From an uncultured Lachnospiraceae bacterium (GTDB lineage: Bacteria > Bacillota > Clostridia > Lachnospirales > Lachnospiraceae), in NCBI GenBank assembly GCA_910586645.1, contig CAJUIS010000036.1, forward strand, positions 1 to 17,903: a DNA stretch of 17,903 bases. Direction: 5' to 3'. The notes below the pieces were generated by a model. It had not been told where the DNA came from. It searched no databases and saw only the letters and a program-made list of their open reading frames with translations. Positions 4,571 through 11,447 of the stretch are shown piece by piece. Made by a program: the position numbers and the translations under genes. Every line of letters starts with the position of its first letter. Position 1 is the stretch's first letter.

Positions 4571-6931
4571 GTGAAGAATATGGAAGAACTGCCTCTGATA
4601 AAAATATCCGTTCGTAATTTGGTGGAATTCATTTTTCGTTCCGGTGATATTGATAACCGGACGAGCGCTTCACAGAGGGCGGACGCTATGCAGGAGGGCA
4701 GCAGGATGCACCGGAAAATTCAAAGAAGGATGGGAGCGTCTTATCAGGCGGAAGTTCCGATGAAAATACAGATAGAAACCGGAAAATATATTTTGACGGT
4801 AGAGGGAAGAGCGGACGGCGTTATACAGAAAGAGACGGCGGTTATTGATGAAATTAAGGGAGTTTTTTTTCATCTGGAACGGCTGCAGGAACCAGTTTTT
4901 GTCCATAAGGCGCAGGCAATGTGTTATGCTTACATCTATGCGAAACAGCAGAATCTGGACAGGATAGGCGTTCAGATCACTTATTGCAATCTGGATACAG
5001 AGGAAATCAGGCGCTTTTCTGAAGAGTTTTTATTTTCACAGTTGGAAGAGTGGTTTGAAGATTTAATACGGCAGTATAAAAAATGGGCGAATTTTCAGTT
5101 TGAGTGGAAAAAAACGATGACAGAGAGCGTTCGCGGGCTGGAGTTTCCCTATCGCTACCGGGATGGACAAAAGGAGTTGGCCAAAGACGTCTACCGTACT
5201 GTTTTCCGGAGAAAAAATCTTTTTATTCAGGCTCCTACCGGAACGGGAAAGACGCTTTCCGTATTATATCCTGCCATTAAAGCTGCGGGAGAGGGGCTTT
5301 GTGATAAAATATTTTACCTGACGGCAAAGACGATTACGCAGACAGTGGCGAAAGAAACATGCGCGGTCTTTCTGGATCGGGGATACCGGGCGAAAGTGAT
5401 ACAGATTACTGCGAAAGAAAAGATGTGTTTTTGTGAGGAAACAGACTGTAATCCCATATACTGCCCTTATGCCAGAGGGCATTACGACAGGGTCAATGAA
5501 GCGGTTTATGATTTGCTTCAAAAGGAAGATTTTTTTACCAGGGAAACTCTTTTGGCACAGGCGGAAAAATTTCAGGTCTGTCCTTTTGAAATGTGTCTGG
5601 ATACGGCAGTCTGGTGCGATGACATCATCTGCGACTATAATTATGCATTTGATCCAAACGTTCATTTAAAGCGTTTTTTTTCAGAAGGGCAGAAAGGAGA
5701 TTATGTTTTTCTGGTGGATGAGGCGCATAATCTGGTGGAACGCGGCAGAAAGATGTACAGCGCAAAGCTCTGTAAAGAAGATTTTTTGGATATGAGAAAA
5801 AAGATCGGAGAAAAAGATGAGAGGCTTTTCCGGGAATTTTCCAGATGCAATAAAATTTTGCTGGAATATAAGAGAGAATGCGATACGTACAAAGTCTGCC
5901 ATGATGATATGACGTCTTTGGCGTTTGCGCTGATGCGGCTTTTTGAGCGGCTTGATTTTTTTTTACAGAAAGACGCGGATATTTCAGAGAAAAAAGAGCT
6001 TACAGAATTTTATTTAAATCTTAAGAACTTTCTGAATGTCTACGAAAAGCTGGATGAAAGGTATGTCGTCTATACGGAGCATGGGGAAGAAGGCAGATTC
6101 TGGCTGCATCTTTTCTGTGTAGATCCGTCTTACCGGATACAGGAATGTCTGGATAAGGGGAGAGCCTGTATCTTTTTTTCTGCGACGCTTCTGCCGGTTT
6201 CATACTATAAAAAAATGCTGAGCGCAAAGACAGATAACTATGCCGTTTATGCGAAGACTTCGTTTTCCAAAGATCAGAAGACGCTTTTAATCGGGCGCGA
6301 TGTGAGCAGCCGCTATACGAGGCGGAACGAAGCGGAATTTCAGAAAATCGCATCTTATATTGAAAAAATCACTTCTGCAAAAAAAGGAAATTATATGGTG
6401 TTTTTTCCTTCATACAAACTGATGGAGCAGGTATATGAGAAATTTCTCTGCAAAGCGCCTTCTGATATGAAGGTGATACAGCAGAAAAGCGGCATGAAGG
6501 AAGAAGAGAGGGAAGATTTTTTAAAGGAATTTGACAAGGAGCCGCAGTCTGCCATGACGGCATTTTGTGTTTTAGGCGGCATTTTTGGGGAAGGGATTGA
6601 TTTGAAGGAAGAGCGGTTAATCGGAGTGATTGTTGTGGGGACCGGACTTCCGCAGACAGGGAATGAGCGGGAAGTTTTAAAAAATTATTATGAAAGCAAA
6701 GCGGGGGAAGGATTTGACTACGCATATCGTTTCCCCGGTATGAATAAAGTTCTCCAGGCGGCCGGACGCGTAATCCGCACAACGGGAGACAGGGGAATCA
6801 TTGCGCTTTTGGATGAACGGTTTTTGGAAAACGATTATCTTTGCCTGTTTCCAAGAGAGTGGGACGGGTATCAGGTTACAAACCTTGACAATGTCAGAGA
6901 AGCCGCATTACGTTTCTGGGAGCAGTTTTAA
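4571..6931 (+). CDS. PD-(D/E)XK nuclease - iron-sulfur XPD/DinG-type helicase fusion
   Basis: A 786-residue two-part DNA enzyme. The N-terminus (about 1-170) carries every RecB/Cas4-type nuclease motif: GSRMH (H47), GRADG (D82), DEIKG (E94, K96) and Q115-MC-Y119 in a QxxxY motif. After a linker comes a superfamily 2 helicase of the XPD/DinG class. It has Walker A APTGTGKT (221-228), a cysteine-rich insert (C286, C288, C293, C298, C337, C342) suited to a 4Fe-4S cluster, DEAH at 383-386, and motif VI QAAGRVIR near 730. It should unwind DNA 5'-3' and may cut it. The start is uncertain: AGGGAG is six bases before GTG 4571 but directly touches ATG 4565, and ATG 4580 is also in frame. The 3' end overlaps the convergent lysR gene by 24 bases. 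No promoter is clear upstream, and a terminator precedes it. Confidence 0.9.
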   Translation: MKNMEELPLIKISVRNLVEFIFRSGDIDNRTSASQRADAMQEGSRMHRKIQRRMGASYQAEVPMKIQIETGKYILTVEGRADGVIQKETAVIDEIKGVFFHLERLQEPVFVHKAQAMCYAYIYAKQQNLDRIGVQITYCNLDTEEIRRFSEEFLFSQLEEWFEDLIRQYKKWANFQFEWKKTMTESVRGLEFPYRYRDGQKELAKDVYRTVFRRKNLFIQAPTGTGKTLSVLYPAIKAAGEGLCDKIFYLTAKTITQTVAKETCAVFLDRGYRAKVIQITAKEKMCFCEETDCNPIYCPYARGHYDRVNEAVYDLLQKEDFFTRETLLAQAEKFQVCPFEMCLDTAVWCDDIICDYNYAFDPNVHLKRFFSEGQKGDYVFLVDEAHNLVERGRKMYSAKLCKEDFLDMRKKIGEKDERLFREFSRCNKILLEYKRECDTYKVCHDDMTSLAFALMRLFERLDFFLQKDADISEKKELTEFYLNLKNFLNVYEKLDERYVVYTEHGEEGRFWLHLFCVDPSYRIQECLDKGRACIFFSATLLPVSYYKKMLSAKTDNYAVYAKTSFSKDQKTLLIGRDVSSRYTRRNEAEFQKIASYIEKITSAKKGNYMVFFPSYKLMEQVYEKFLCKAPSDMKVIQQKSGMKEEEREDFLKEFDKEPQSAMTAFCVLGGIFGEGIDLKEERLIGVIVVGTGLPQTGNEREVLKNYYESKAGEGFDYAYRFPGMNKVLQAAGRVIRTTGDRGIIALLDERFLENDYLCLFPREWDGYQVTNLDNVREAALRFWEQF

Positions 6932-7792
6932 AAACTCTTCCGCGGAAGCTGAAACAGGGAGACGGTCGTTTATGGAAACGGCAATGTTTCTGGATGGGAT
7001 GCTTTCTTTTATATGCAGTCTGACAAGATCCCTGTCGGAGCCAGACAGACAATAGTCCGGAATAAAGGCGATCCCAAGTCCGATTCTGGCAAGATCAATA
7101 AGAAGATCATTGCTGTTTAACTCAATTTCCGGAATCAGTTCAAGCTGATGCTGCAGAAAAAGATTGTGCAGGAACTCACTGGTGGCGCTTTTTTTGCTTA
7201 ACATAAGAATCGGGCAGCGTTTTAAATCCTGAAAAGAAATTTCCTGTTCCCCAAAGTCAAAATATGCAGGATTCGCAATGAATGCGTCATGGAATTTGAG
7301 GACGGTTTTTCGCAGGCAGGAATGATTTAGCCTGGAATTTGGATAGTTGGTAACGATGAGATCTGTTTTTCCCTGGTTCAGCAGTTCTACGCAGGCGGGG
7401 GAAGTGGCGTTTGTAACTTTAATGGGAACGTCTGGGAATTTCTGATGGAATTGTTTTAAGTAAGGCACCAGAAAATAGCGGCAGATCGTATCGCTTGCGC
7501 CGATGTGAAGCTGTCCAAAGCCAAGGCTTTTTGTATCAAGAAGCTGATTCTCACCCCGGTTGATCAGGTTTACGGCAGGTTCCACATGTTTTAAAAGAAG
7601 CTGTCCTGCAGGAGTGAGGCTGACTTTTTTTGTATTTCGGATAAACAGGGAGCGCTGCAGCTTTTGTTCCAGAGCTTTGATGGACTGGCTGACAGCGGAC
7701 TGGGAAATATAGAGCCGTTTGCTGGCCTCAGAGAAGCTCAGCGTCGTTGCGACACAATAAAATACTTTGTAGAGTTCAAAATTAATGTCCAT
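6908..7792 (-). CDS. LysR-family transcriptional regulator
   Basis: A 294-residue regulator of standard LysR length. Residues 1-60 form the winged helix-turn-helix (SFSEASKRLYISQSAVSQSIKALE), with the typical LFIRNTKKVSLTPAG after it. The effector-binding domain runs from about 88 (GFGQLHIGASDTI) to the end, and includes GLGIAFIPDY near 240. Its targets and ligand cannot be read from the sequence. The start lies inside the last codons of hxlR (11-base overlap), so the two are co-translated. The preceding G-run (GGGGGG) can serve as ribosome binding site. LysR genes usually lie divergent from their target. This one is instead second in an operon, with its 3' end overlapping the helicase gene head-on. 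Confidence 0.93.
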   Translation of the reverse strand: MDINFELYKVFYCVATTLSFSEASKRLYISQSAVSQSIKALEQKLQRSLFIRNTKKVSLTPAGQLLLKHVEPAVNLINRGENQLLDTKSLGFGQLHIGASDTICRYFLVPYLKQFHQKFPDVPIKVTNATSPACVELLNQGKTDLIVTNYPNSRLNHSCLRKTVLKFHDAFIANPAYFDFGEQEISFQDLKRCPILMLSKKSATSEFLHNLFLQHQLELIPEIELNSNDLLIDLARIGLGIAFIPDYCLSGSDRDLVRLHIKESIPSRNIAVSINDRLPVSASAEEFLKLLPET

Positions 7793-8114
7793 GCTGTTCC
7801 CCCCATGCTTCCATCGCTTCTATTACCGGACGGAGGGATTCTCCCAGTTCACTTAAGGTAAATTCAATCCTTGGAGGAAGATCTCTGTGAACCTTGCTGA
7901 TCACAAGGCCGTCTTTTTCCATGGACTGAAGCGTAACTTTTAAAACGGTCTGGTCAAGGCCCCGGATTTCTTTGATAAGTTCCGGAAGGTGCCAGGGAAG
8001 TGTGCGGGTCATCAGTGTTTTTAAAATCAGCAGTTTCCATTTGTTGCCGATTAAGGAGACTGCGCGTTCCATTGGAGTGTCAGGAAGAGTTTCTTTTTTC
8101 GTTTTTTTCAGCAT
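7782..8114 (-). CDS. HxlR-family winged-helix regulator
   Basis: A 110-residue DNA-binding protein of the HxlR family. It shows the family opening PMERAVSLIGNKWKLLIL (14-31), the recognition region RGLDQTVLKVTLQSMEKDGL (51-70) and the wing with PPRIEFTLSELG (80-91). It should bind DNA as a dimer and probably represses its own promoter, given the 17-bp inverted arms at 8118-8172. It has no cysteine at all, so it cannot be one of the thiol-based HxlR sensors such as YodB or HypR. GGAGG is seven bases before the ATG. The stop overlaps the start of lysR, so the pair forms a tightly coupled regulatory operon. Confidence 0.93.
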   Translation of the reverse strand: MLKKTKKETLPDTPMERAVSLIGNKWKLLILKTLMTRTLPWHLPELIKEIRGLDQTVLKVTLQSMEKDGLVISKVHRDLPPRIEFTLSELGESLRPVIEAMEAWGEQHGH

Positions 8115-8117
8115 AGC

Positions 8118-8172
8118 AATACCTCCGGTCAGTTGATCTCTCTGGTAAGATTATAAACTGTTCGGAGGTATT
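8118..8172. promoter_or_regulatory. inverted-repeat operator over the hxlR promoter and ribosome binding site
   Basis: The arms AATACCTCCGGTCAGTT (8118-8134) and AACTGTTCGGAGGTATT (8156-8172) are inverted copies matching at 15 of 17 positions, 21 bases apart. On the minus strand one arm fills the spacer of the hxlR promoter exactly. The other contains the hxlR Shine-Dalgarno. In the DNA this looks like a dimer-of-dimers operator. Only the downstream arm would be in the transcript, so it is not an RNA hairpin. Confidence 0.7.
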
Positions 8173-8178
8173 TTGCAA
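8150..8178 (-). promoter_or_regulatory. promoter of hxlR-lysR
   Basis: On the minus strand TTGCAA (8173-8178) and a perfect TATAAT (8150-8155) are 17 bases apart. The spacer is itself one operator arm. No terminator separates it from the RHH gene upstream, so some read-through from the SPFH operon is likely. Confidence 0.75.
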
Positions 8179-8187
8179 GGCGGCGCG

Positions 8188-8388
8188 CTAAATATCAAGA
8201 TCCAAAGGCGCGTCGATTTCGTCTGATATATATTTGCCGTTCTTTTTTCTCTGCCGCACGCATTCTGTTAAAAGGTATTCAATCTGTCCGTTTACGGAGC
8301 GGAAATCATCTTCCGCCCAGGCTGCAATGGCATTGTAGAGCTTGGTGGAAAGCCTGAGCGGAATTTGTTTTTTTACAGAATCCGCCAT
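8188..8388 (-). CDS. ribbon-helix-helix (Arc-type) DNA-binding protein
   Basis: A 66-residue protein with the ribbon-helix-helix layout. The N-terminal strand is KKQIPLRLS (6-14), helix A is TKLYNAIAAWAEDD (15-28), the turn is FRSVNG, and helix B is QIEYLLTECVRQRKK (35-49), followed by an acidic tail. Such proteins bind DNA as dimers through paired strands and recognise short symmetrical half-sites. The start is 3 bases after the stop of the SPFH gene with no good ribosome site of its own, so it depends on translation of that gene. The GATATCA dyad in the operon promoter is a likely autoregulatory site (inference). No toxin gene is adjacent, so an antitoxin role is not supported. Confidence 0.85.
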   Translation of the reverse strand: MADSVKKQIPLRLSTKLYNAIAAWAEDDFRSVNGQIEYLLTECVRQRKKNGKYISDEIDAPLDLDI

Positions 8389-8391
8389 GGT

Positions 8392-9387
8392 TTAATACAG
8401 GCTGCCGGAATTGACGACAGGCTGGGCGTCATGGTTTCCGCAAAGAACGACCAGAAGGTTGGAAACCATGGCTGCTTTCCGCTCTTCGTCTAATTGGACA
8501 GTTTCATTTTCAGACAGTCTTAGGAGCGCCATTTCCACCATGCCTACGGCGCCGTCCACAATCATTTTACGTGCATCGATAATAGCGGAGGCCTGCTGCC
8601 TTTGCAGCATAACGGCTGCGATTTCCGGCGCATAGGCAAGATATGTAATGCGCGCCTCAATAATTTCGATGCCGGCTTCACTTACTTTATCCTGTATTTC
8701 ATCCCGGATTCTTTTGGCTACAATTTCACTGGAGCCGCGCAGGCTTCCTTCATCAGCAATCCCGTCTCCTGTCGTATCTACGTTTGGAGCAATGTCGTAG
8801 GGATAAATGCGCACGATATTTCTAAGCGCGCTGTCGCATTGCAGGGAGAGGAATTCTTTATAGTTGTCTACGTTAAATACGGCTTTTGCGGTATTTTGGA
8901 TGCGCCATGTGACGGCAATGCCGATTTCAACGGGGTTGCCGAGACAGTCGTTGATTTTTTGACGGTTATTGCACAAAGTCAGGACTTTTAAGGAAATTTT
9001 TTTGGTGTAAGATTCCAGATCTGTGCCATGTGCGCCTTTTTTTGATTTTACATCTCCGCTTTGGCTGAGAATTGTCTTTGCAGCCGGATTGAGAGCAGTG
9101 CAGAAAGGGTTGACAAAATAAAATCCGGGTTCTTTTAAGGTGCCGATGTATCTTCCGAACAGCGTCAGAACAAGAGCTTCCTGCGGCCCTATTACTTTTA
9201 GTCCCGGCCAGAACAGCCAGGCAGTGAAAAGGATGATGACAGAGACGATGAGAAGAGCCGGATTCTTTCCGTCTTCTATCAGAAATCCGCCGATAACGGC
9301 GCCTGCGATTGCTGCGGCATAGAGAAGAAGAGACAGAATCAGTATGGGCATACCGTTTTTTTTGGTTTTTAAAATTTTTTCCTCCAT
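8392..9387 (-). CDS. SPFH/band 7 domain membrane protein
   Basis: A 331-residue protein with two hydrophobic spans near the N-terminus (about 13-37 and 44-62), then WPGLKVIGPQEALVLTLFG, the usual entry to an SPFH (stomatin/prohibitin/flotillin) domain. The domain continues through GFYFVNPF, a VTWRI strand, the LRNIVRIYPYD helix, and a long helical part with RIRDEIQDKVSEAGIEII. It ends in an alpha-helical region, AEIAAVMLQRQQASAIIDAR-like (about 258-277). Such proteins form ring-like oligomers that organise membrane zones or proteases. No NfeD partner is present. Instead the next gene is a ribbon-helix-helix regulator. TGAGGA lies 6 bases before the ATG. The promoter carries a GATATCA dyad. 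Confidence 0.9.
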   Translation of the reverse strand: MEEKILKTKKNGMPILILSLLLYAAAIAGAVIGGFLIEDGKNPALLIVSVIILFTAWLFWPGLKVIGPQEALVLTLFGRYIGTLKEPGFYFVNPFCTALNPAAKTILSQSGDVKSKKGAHGTDLESYTKKISLKVLTLCNNRQKINDCLGNPVEIGIAVTWRIQNTAKAVFNVDNYKEFLSLQCDSALRNIVRIYPYDIAPNVDTTGDGIADEGSLRGSSEIVAKRIRDEIQDKVSEAGIEIIEARITYLAYAPEIAAVMLQRQQASAIIDARKMIVDGAVGMVEMALLRLSENETVQLDEERKAAMVSNLLVVLCGNHDAQPVVNSGSLY

Positions 9388-9418
9388 GAGAATTCCTCAC
9401 TTTCTTTTTGATGTAATT

Positions 9419-9447
9419 ATGATATCATATTGATATCTTATTTGCAA
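9419..9447 (-). promoter_or_regulatory. promoter of the SPFH-RHH operon
   Basis: On the minus strand TTGCAA (9442-9447) and TATCAT (9419-9424) are 17 bases apart. The spacer and -10 box are covered by a GATATCA/TGATATC dyad. It points away from the promoter at 9462-9490, with only 14 bases between the two -35 boxes. Confidence 0.7.
9421..9437. promoter_or_regulatory. GATATC dyad operator on the SPFH-RHH promoter
   Basis: GATATCA, TAT and TGATATC form a perfect 7-bp inverted repeat, each arm itself containing the palindrome GATATC. Repeated short symmetrical half-sites are what ribbon-helix-helix proteins bind. It overlaps the -10 and spacer of the operon that encodes such a protein. Confidence 0.6.
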
Positions 9448-9461
9448 GAGAGAATTTGTCA

Positions 9462-9490
9462 ATGACAAAAGAAAAGTCCTGTGGTACAAT
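9462..9490 (+). promoter_or_regulatory. promoter of the UPF0237-UPF0210 pair
   Basis: ATGACA (9462-9467), a 17-base spacer and TACAAT (9485-9490), each box one base from consensus. A small dyad, TCAGTG-TG-CACTGA (9494-9507), lies at the expected transcription start and could be an operator. Confidence 0.72.
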
Positions 9491-9555
9491 GTTTCAGTGT
9501 GCACTGAGGGTATTATAGACAGATGCAAAAAATTAAGAAAGAAGGCGGCTGAAGA

Positions 9556-9840
9556 ATGGAAAAGACAGCGGATAAGACAATTATCACAGTAGTGGGGAAA
9601 GATACAGTTGGAATTATTGCAAGGGTATGCACATATCTGGCGGAAGCGCAGATTAATGTGCTGGACATTTCCCAGACGATTGTGCAGGGATATTTTAATA
9701 TGATGATGATTGCGGATATGAGTGCGTCGGCAAAGCCGTTTGGAGAATGTTCCAGAGATTTGGAACGTCTGGGAGAGGAAATCGGCGTCAGCATTAAATG
9801 CCAGCGGGAAGAAATTTTTCAGAAAATGCACAGAATTTAA
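9556..9840 (+). CDS. ACT domain protein, UPF0237 family
   Basis: A 94-residue protein that is one ACT domain. Strand one is IITVVGKDTVGIIARVCTYL, with the conserved glycine-containing ligand loop DTVGI. The rest follows the beta-alpha-beta-beta-alpha-beta order, with AEAQINVLDISQTIVQGYF and the strand MMMIADMS. ACT domains usually bind amino acids or other small ligands and act as allosteric modules. A free-standing one must work through a partner. The neighbour 14 bases downstream is the UPF0210 protein, and this gene pair is conserved in many Firmicutes (SP0238-SP0239 in pneumococcus, from memory). AAGG lies about 10 bases before the ATG. Its ligand is unknown. Confidence 0.92.
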   Translation: MEKTADKTIITVVGKDTVGIIARVCTYLAEAQINVLDISQTIVQGYFNMMMIADMSASAKPFGECSRDLERLGEEIGVSIKCQREEIFQKMHRI

Positions 9841-9854
9841 AAGGGGTGTCGGCA

Positions 9855-11219
9855 ATGATTAATATGTGGGAAGTCAAAGAAACGAATGAAATGATTGAGC
9901 AGGAAAATCTGGATGTGCGGACGATTACGCTTGGCATCAGCCTTTTGGACTGCGCGGATTCTGATTTGGAAAAACTCAACCAAAAGATTTACAATAAAAT
10001 TACGACAGTGGCAAAAGATTTGGCGGCCACAGGAGAGGAAATTGAAAAAGAGTTTGCAATCCCGATTGTCAATAAGCGTATTTCCGTTACGCCGGTTGCA
10101 CTGGTAGGGGGAGCGGCCTGTAAAAGTGAAAAGGATTTCGCGGCGATTGCAAGGACGATGGACAGGGCTGCAAAAGCGTCGGGCGTAAATCTGATCGGCG
10201 GATATTCCGCGCTGGTGTCAAAGGGCATGACAAAAGCGGATGAGCTTTTGCTCCGCTCTATTCCCATGGCGCTTTGCGGGACGGAGCGCGTATGCAGTTC
10301 TGTGAATCTGGCTTCAACAAAAACAGGAATCAATATGGATGCCGTAAGGCTGATGGGAGAGATCCTTTTGGAGACGGCGGAAAGGTCAAAAGACAAAGAT
10401 TCTGCGGACTGTATGAAACTGGTAGTATTTTGCAATGCACCGGATGACAACCCCTTTATGGCGGGGGCGTTTCACGGGGTGACGGAAGCGGACGCAGTCA
10501 TTAATATAGGCGTCAGCGGCCCGGGCGTTGTGAAAACGGCGCTTGAGAAAGTCCGGGGAGAGAGTTTTGAGGTTCTCTGTGAAACGATAAAAAAGACGGC
10601 GTTTAAAGTTACCCGCGTAGGGCAGTTGGTGGCGCAGGAAGCTTCCAGGATGCTGGGCATCCCATTTGGAATTATCGACCTGTCTTTGGCGCCGACCCCT
10701 GCGGTTGGGGACAGCGTTGCGGATATCCTGTGTGAAATCGGCCTGGAATATGCGGGGGCGCCGGGAACGACGGCTGCGCTTGCCCTGCTGAACGATCAGG
10801 TGAAAAAGGGCGGCGTGATGGCTTCTTCTTATGTGGGAGGGCTGAGCGGCGCGTTTATTCCGGTCAGCGAAGATCAGGGCATGATTGATTCTGTGCAGGC
10901 GAACGCCATTACACTGGAAAAATTAGAGGCTATGACGTGCGTATGCTCCGTGGGCCTCGATATGATAGCGATTCCGGGAGATACAAAAGCGTCGACGATT
11001 TCCGGGATTATTGCGGACGAGATGGCGCTTGGGATGGTAAATCAAAAAACGACGGCGGTAAGGCTGATTCCGGCGATTGGGAAAAAGGTAGGAGATACGG
11101 TGGAATTTGGCGGTCTGTTCGGATACGCGCCGGTTATGCCGGTAAATCCGTTTTCCTGTGAAAAGTTTATTCGGAGAAAAGGCAGGATTCCGGCGCCGAT
11201 TCACAGTTTTAAAAATTAA
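9855..11219 (+). CDS. PFL family protein, UPF0210 (DUF711)
   Basis: A 454-residue cytoplasmic protein of the UPF0210 family, matching the usual length when started at the ATG at 9855, which has AAGGGG eight bases upstream. Recognisable stretches are LDVRTITLGISLLDC (about 17-31), the glycine-rich VALVGGAACKSEKDF, NLIGGYSALVSKGM, VFCNAPDDNPFMAGAFHGV, and INIGVSGPGVVKTAL. The C-terminus is RIPAPIHSFKN. The name comes from a resemblance to pyruvate formate-lyase fold proteins, but I see no glycyl-radical signature near the C-terminus, so a formate-lyase activity is not implied. It is co-transcribed with the ACT-domain gene, which may sense a ligand for it. Function remains unknown. Confidence 0.95.
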   Translation: MINMWEVKETNEMIEQENLDVRTITLGISLLDCADSDLEKLNQKIYNKITTVAKDLAATGEEIEKEFAIPIVNKRISVTPVALVGGAACKSEKDFAAIARTMDRAAKASGVNLIGGYSALVSKGMTKADELLLRSIPMALCGTERVCSSVNLASTKTGINMDAVRLMGEILLETAERSKDKDSADCMKLVVFCNAPDDNPFMAGAFHGVTEADAVINIGVSGPGVVKTALEKVRGESFEVLCETIKKTAFKVTRVGQLVAQEASRMLGIPFGIIDLSLAPTPAVGDSVADILCEIGLEYAGAPGTTAALALLNDQVKKGGVMASSYVGGLSGAFIPVSEDQGMIDSVQANAITLEKLEAMTCVCSVGLDMIAIPGDTKASTISGIIADEMALGMVNQKTTAVRLIPAIGKKVGDTVEFGGLFGYAPVMPVNPFSCEKFIRRKGRIPAPIHSFKN

Positions 11220-11327
11220 AATAGCAAGGATCAGAGCCGGATCTTTGGCTGGATACGTTCATTTTGATGACAGAAAAGAATAGGAAAAGGAAAAATATTG
11301 TAAATTTACCCAAAGGACAGGAAACAT

Positions 11328-11356
11328 TTGAAAAAAAAATTGTCATATCCTATAAT
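11328..11356 (+). promoter_or_regulatory. distal promoter of the mgl operon
   Basis: TTGAAA (11328-11333), 17 bases, and a perfect TATAAT (11351-11356). It is the first of two tandem promoters whose -10 boxes are 34 bases apart. The rest of 11220-11327 is AT-rich with no gene or clear terminator. Confidence 0.72.
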
Positions 11357-11361
11357 TTTCC

Positions 11362-11390
11362 TTGTAAAACCAATTTGTCTATGATATAAT
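11362..11390 (+). promoter_or_regulatory. proximal promoter of the mgl operon
   Basis: TTGTAA (11362-11367), 17 bases, and a perfect TATAAT (11385-11390), followed by T-rich DNA. Tandem strong promoters suit the high expression expected of a sugar-binding lipoprotein. I saw no catabolite-responsive element nearby. Confidence 0.78.
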
Positions 11391-11447
11391 TTTTTCGTAA
11401 ATAAATCTGACATAAGCTCAGATTACAGAAAGAAGGAGGATATAGAA

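Noticed and set aside
8188..8388. Antitoxin of a toxin-antitoxin pair
   Set aside because: The fold fits many antitoxins, but the neighbours are an SPFH membrane protein and hxlR. No toxin-sized gene is adjacent.
9855..11219. Pyruvate formate-lyase activity for the UPF0210 protein
   Set aside because: The family name is structural only. No glycyl-radical motif is visible and no activating enzyme is nearby.
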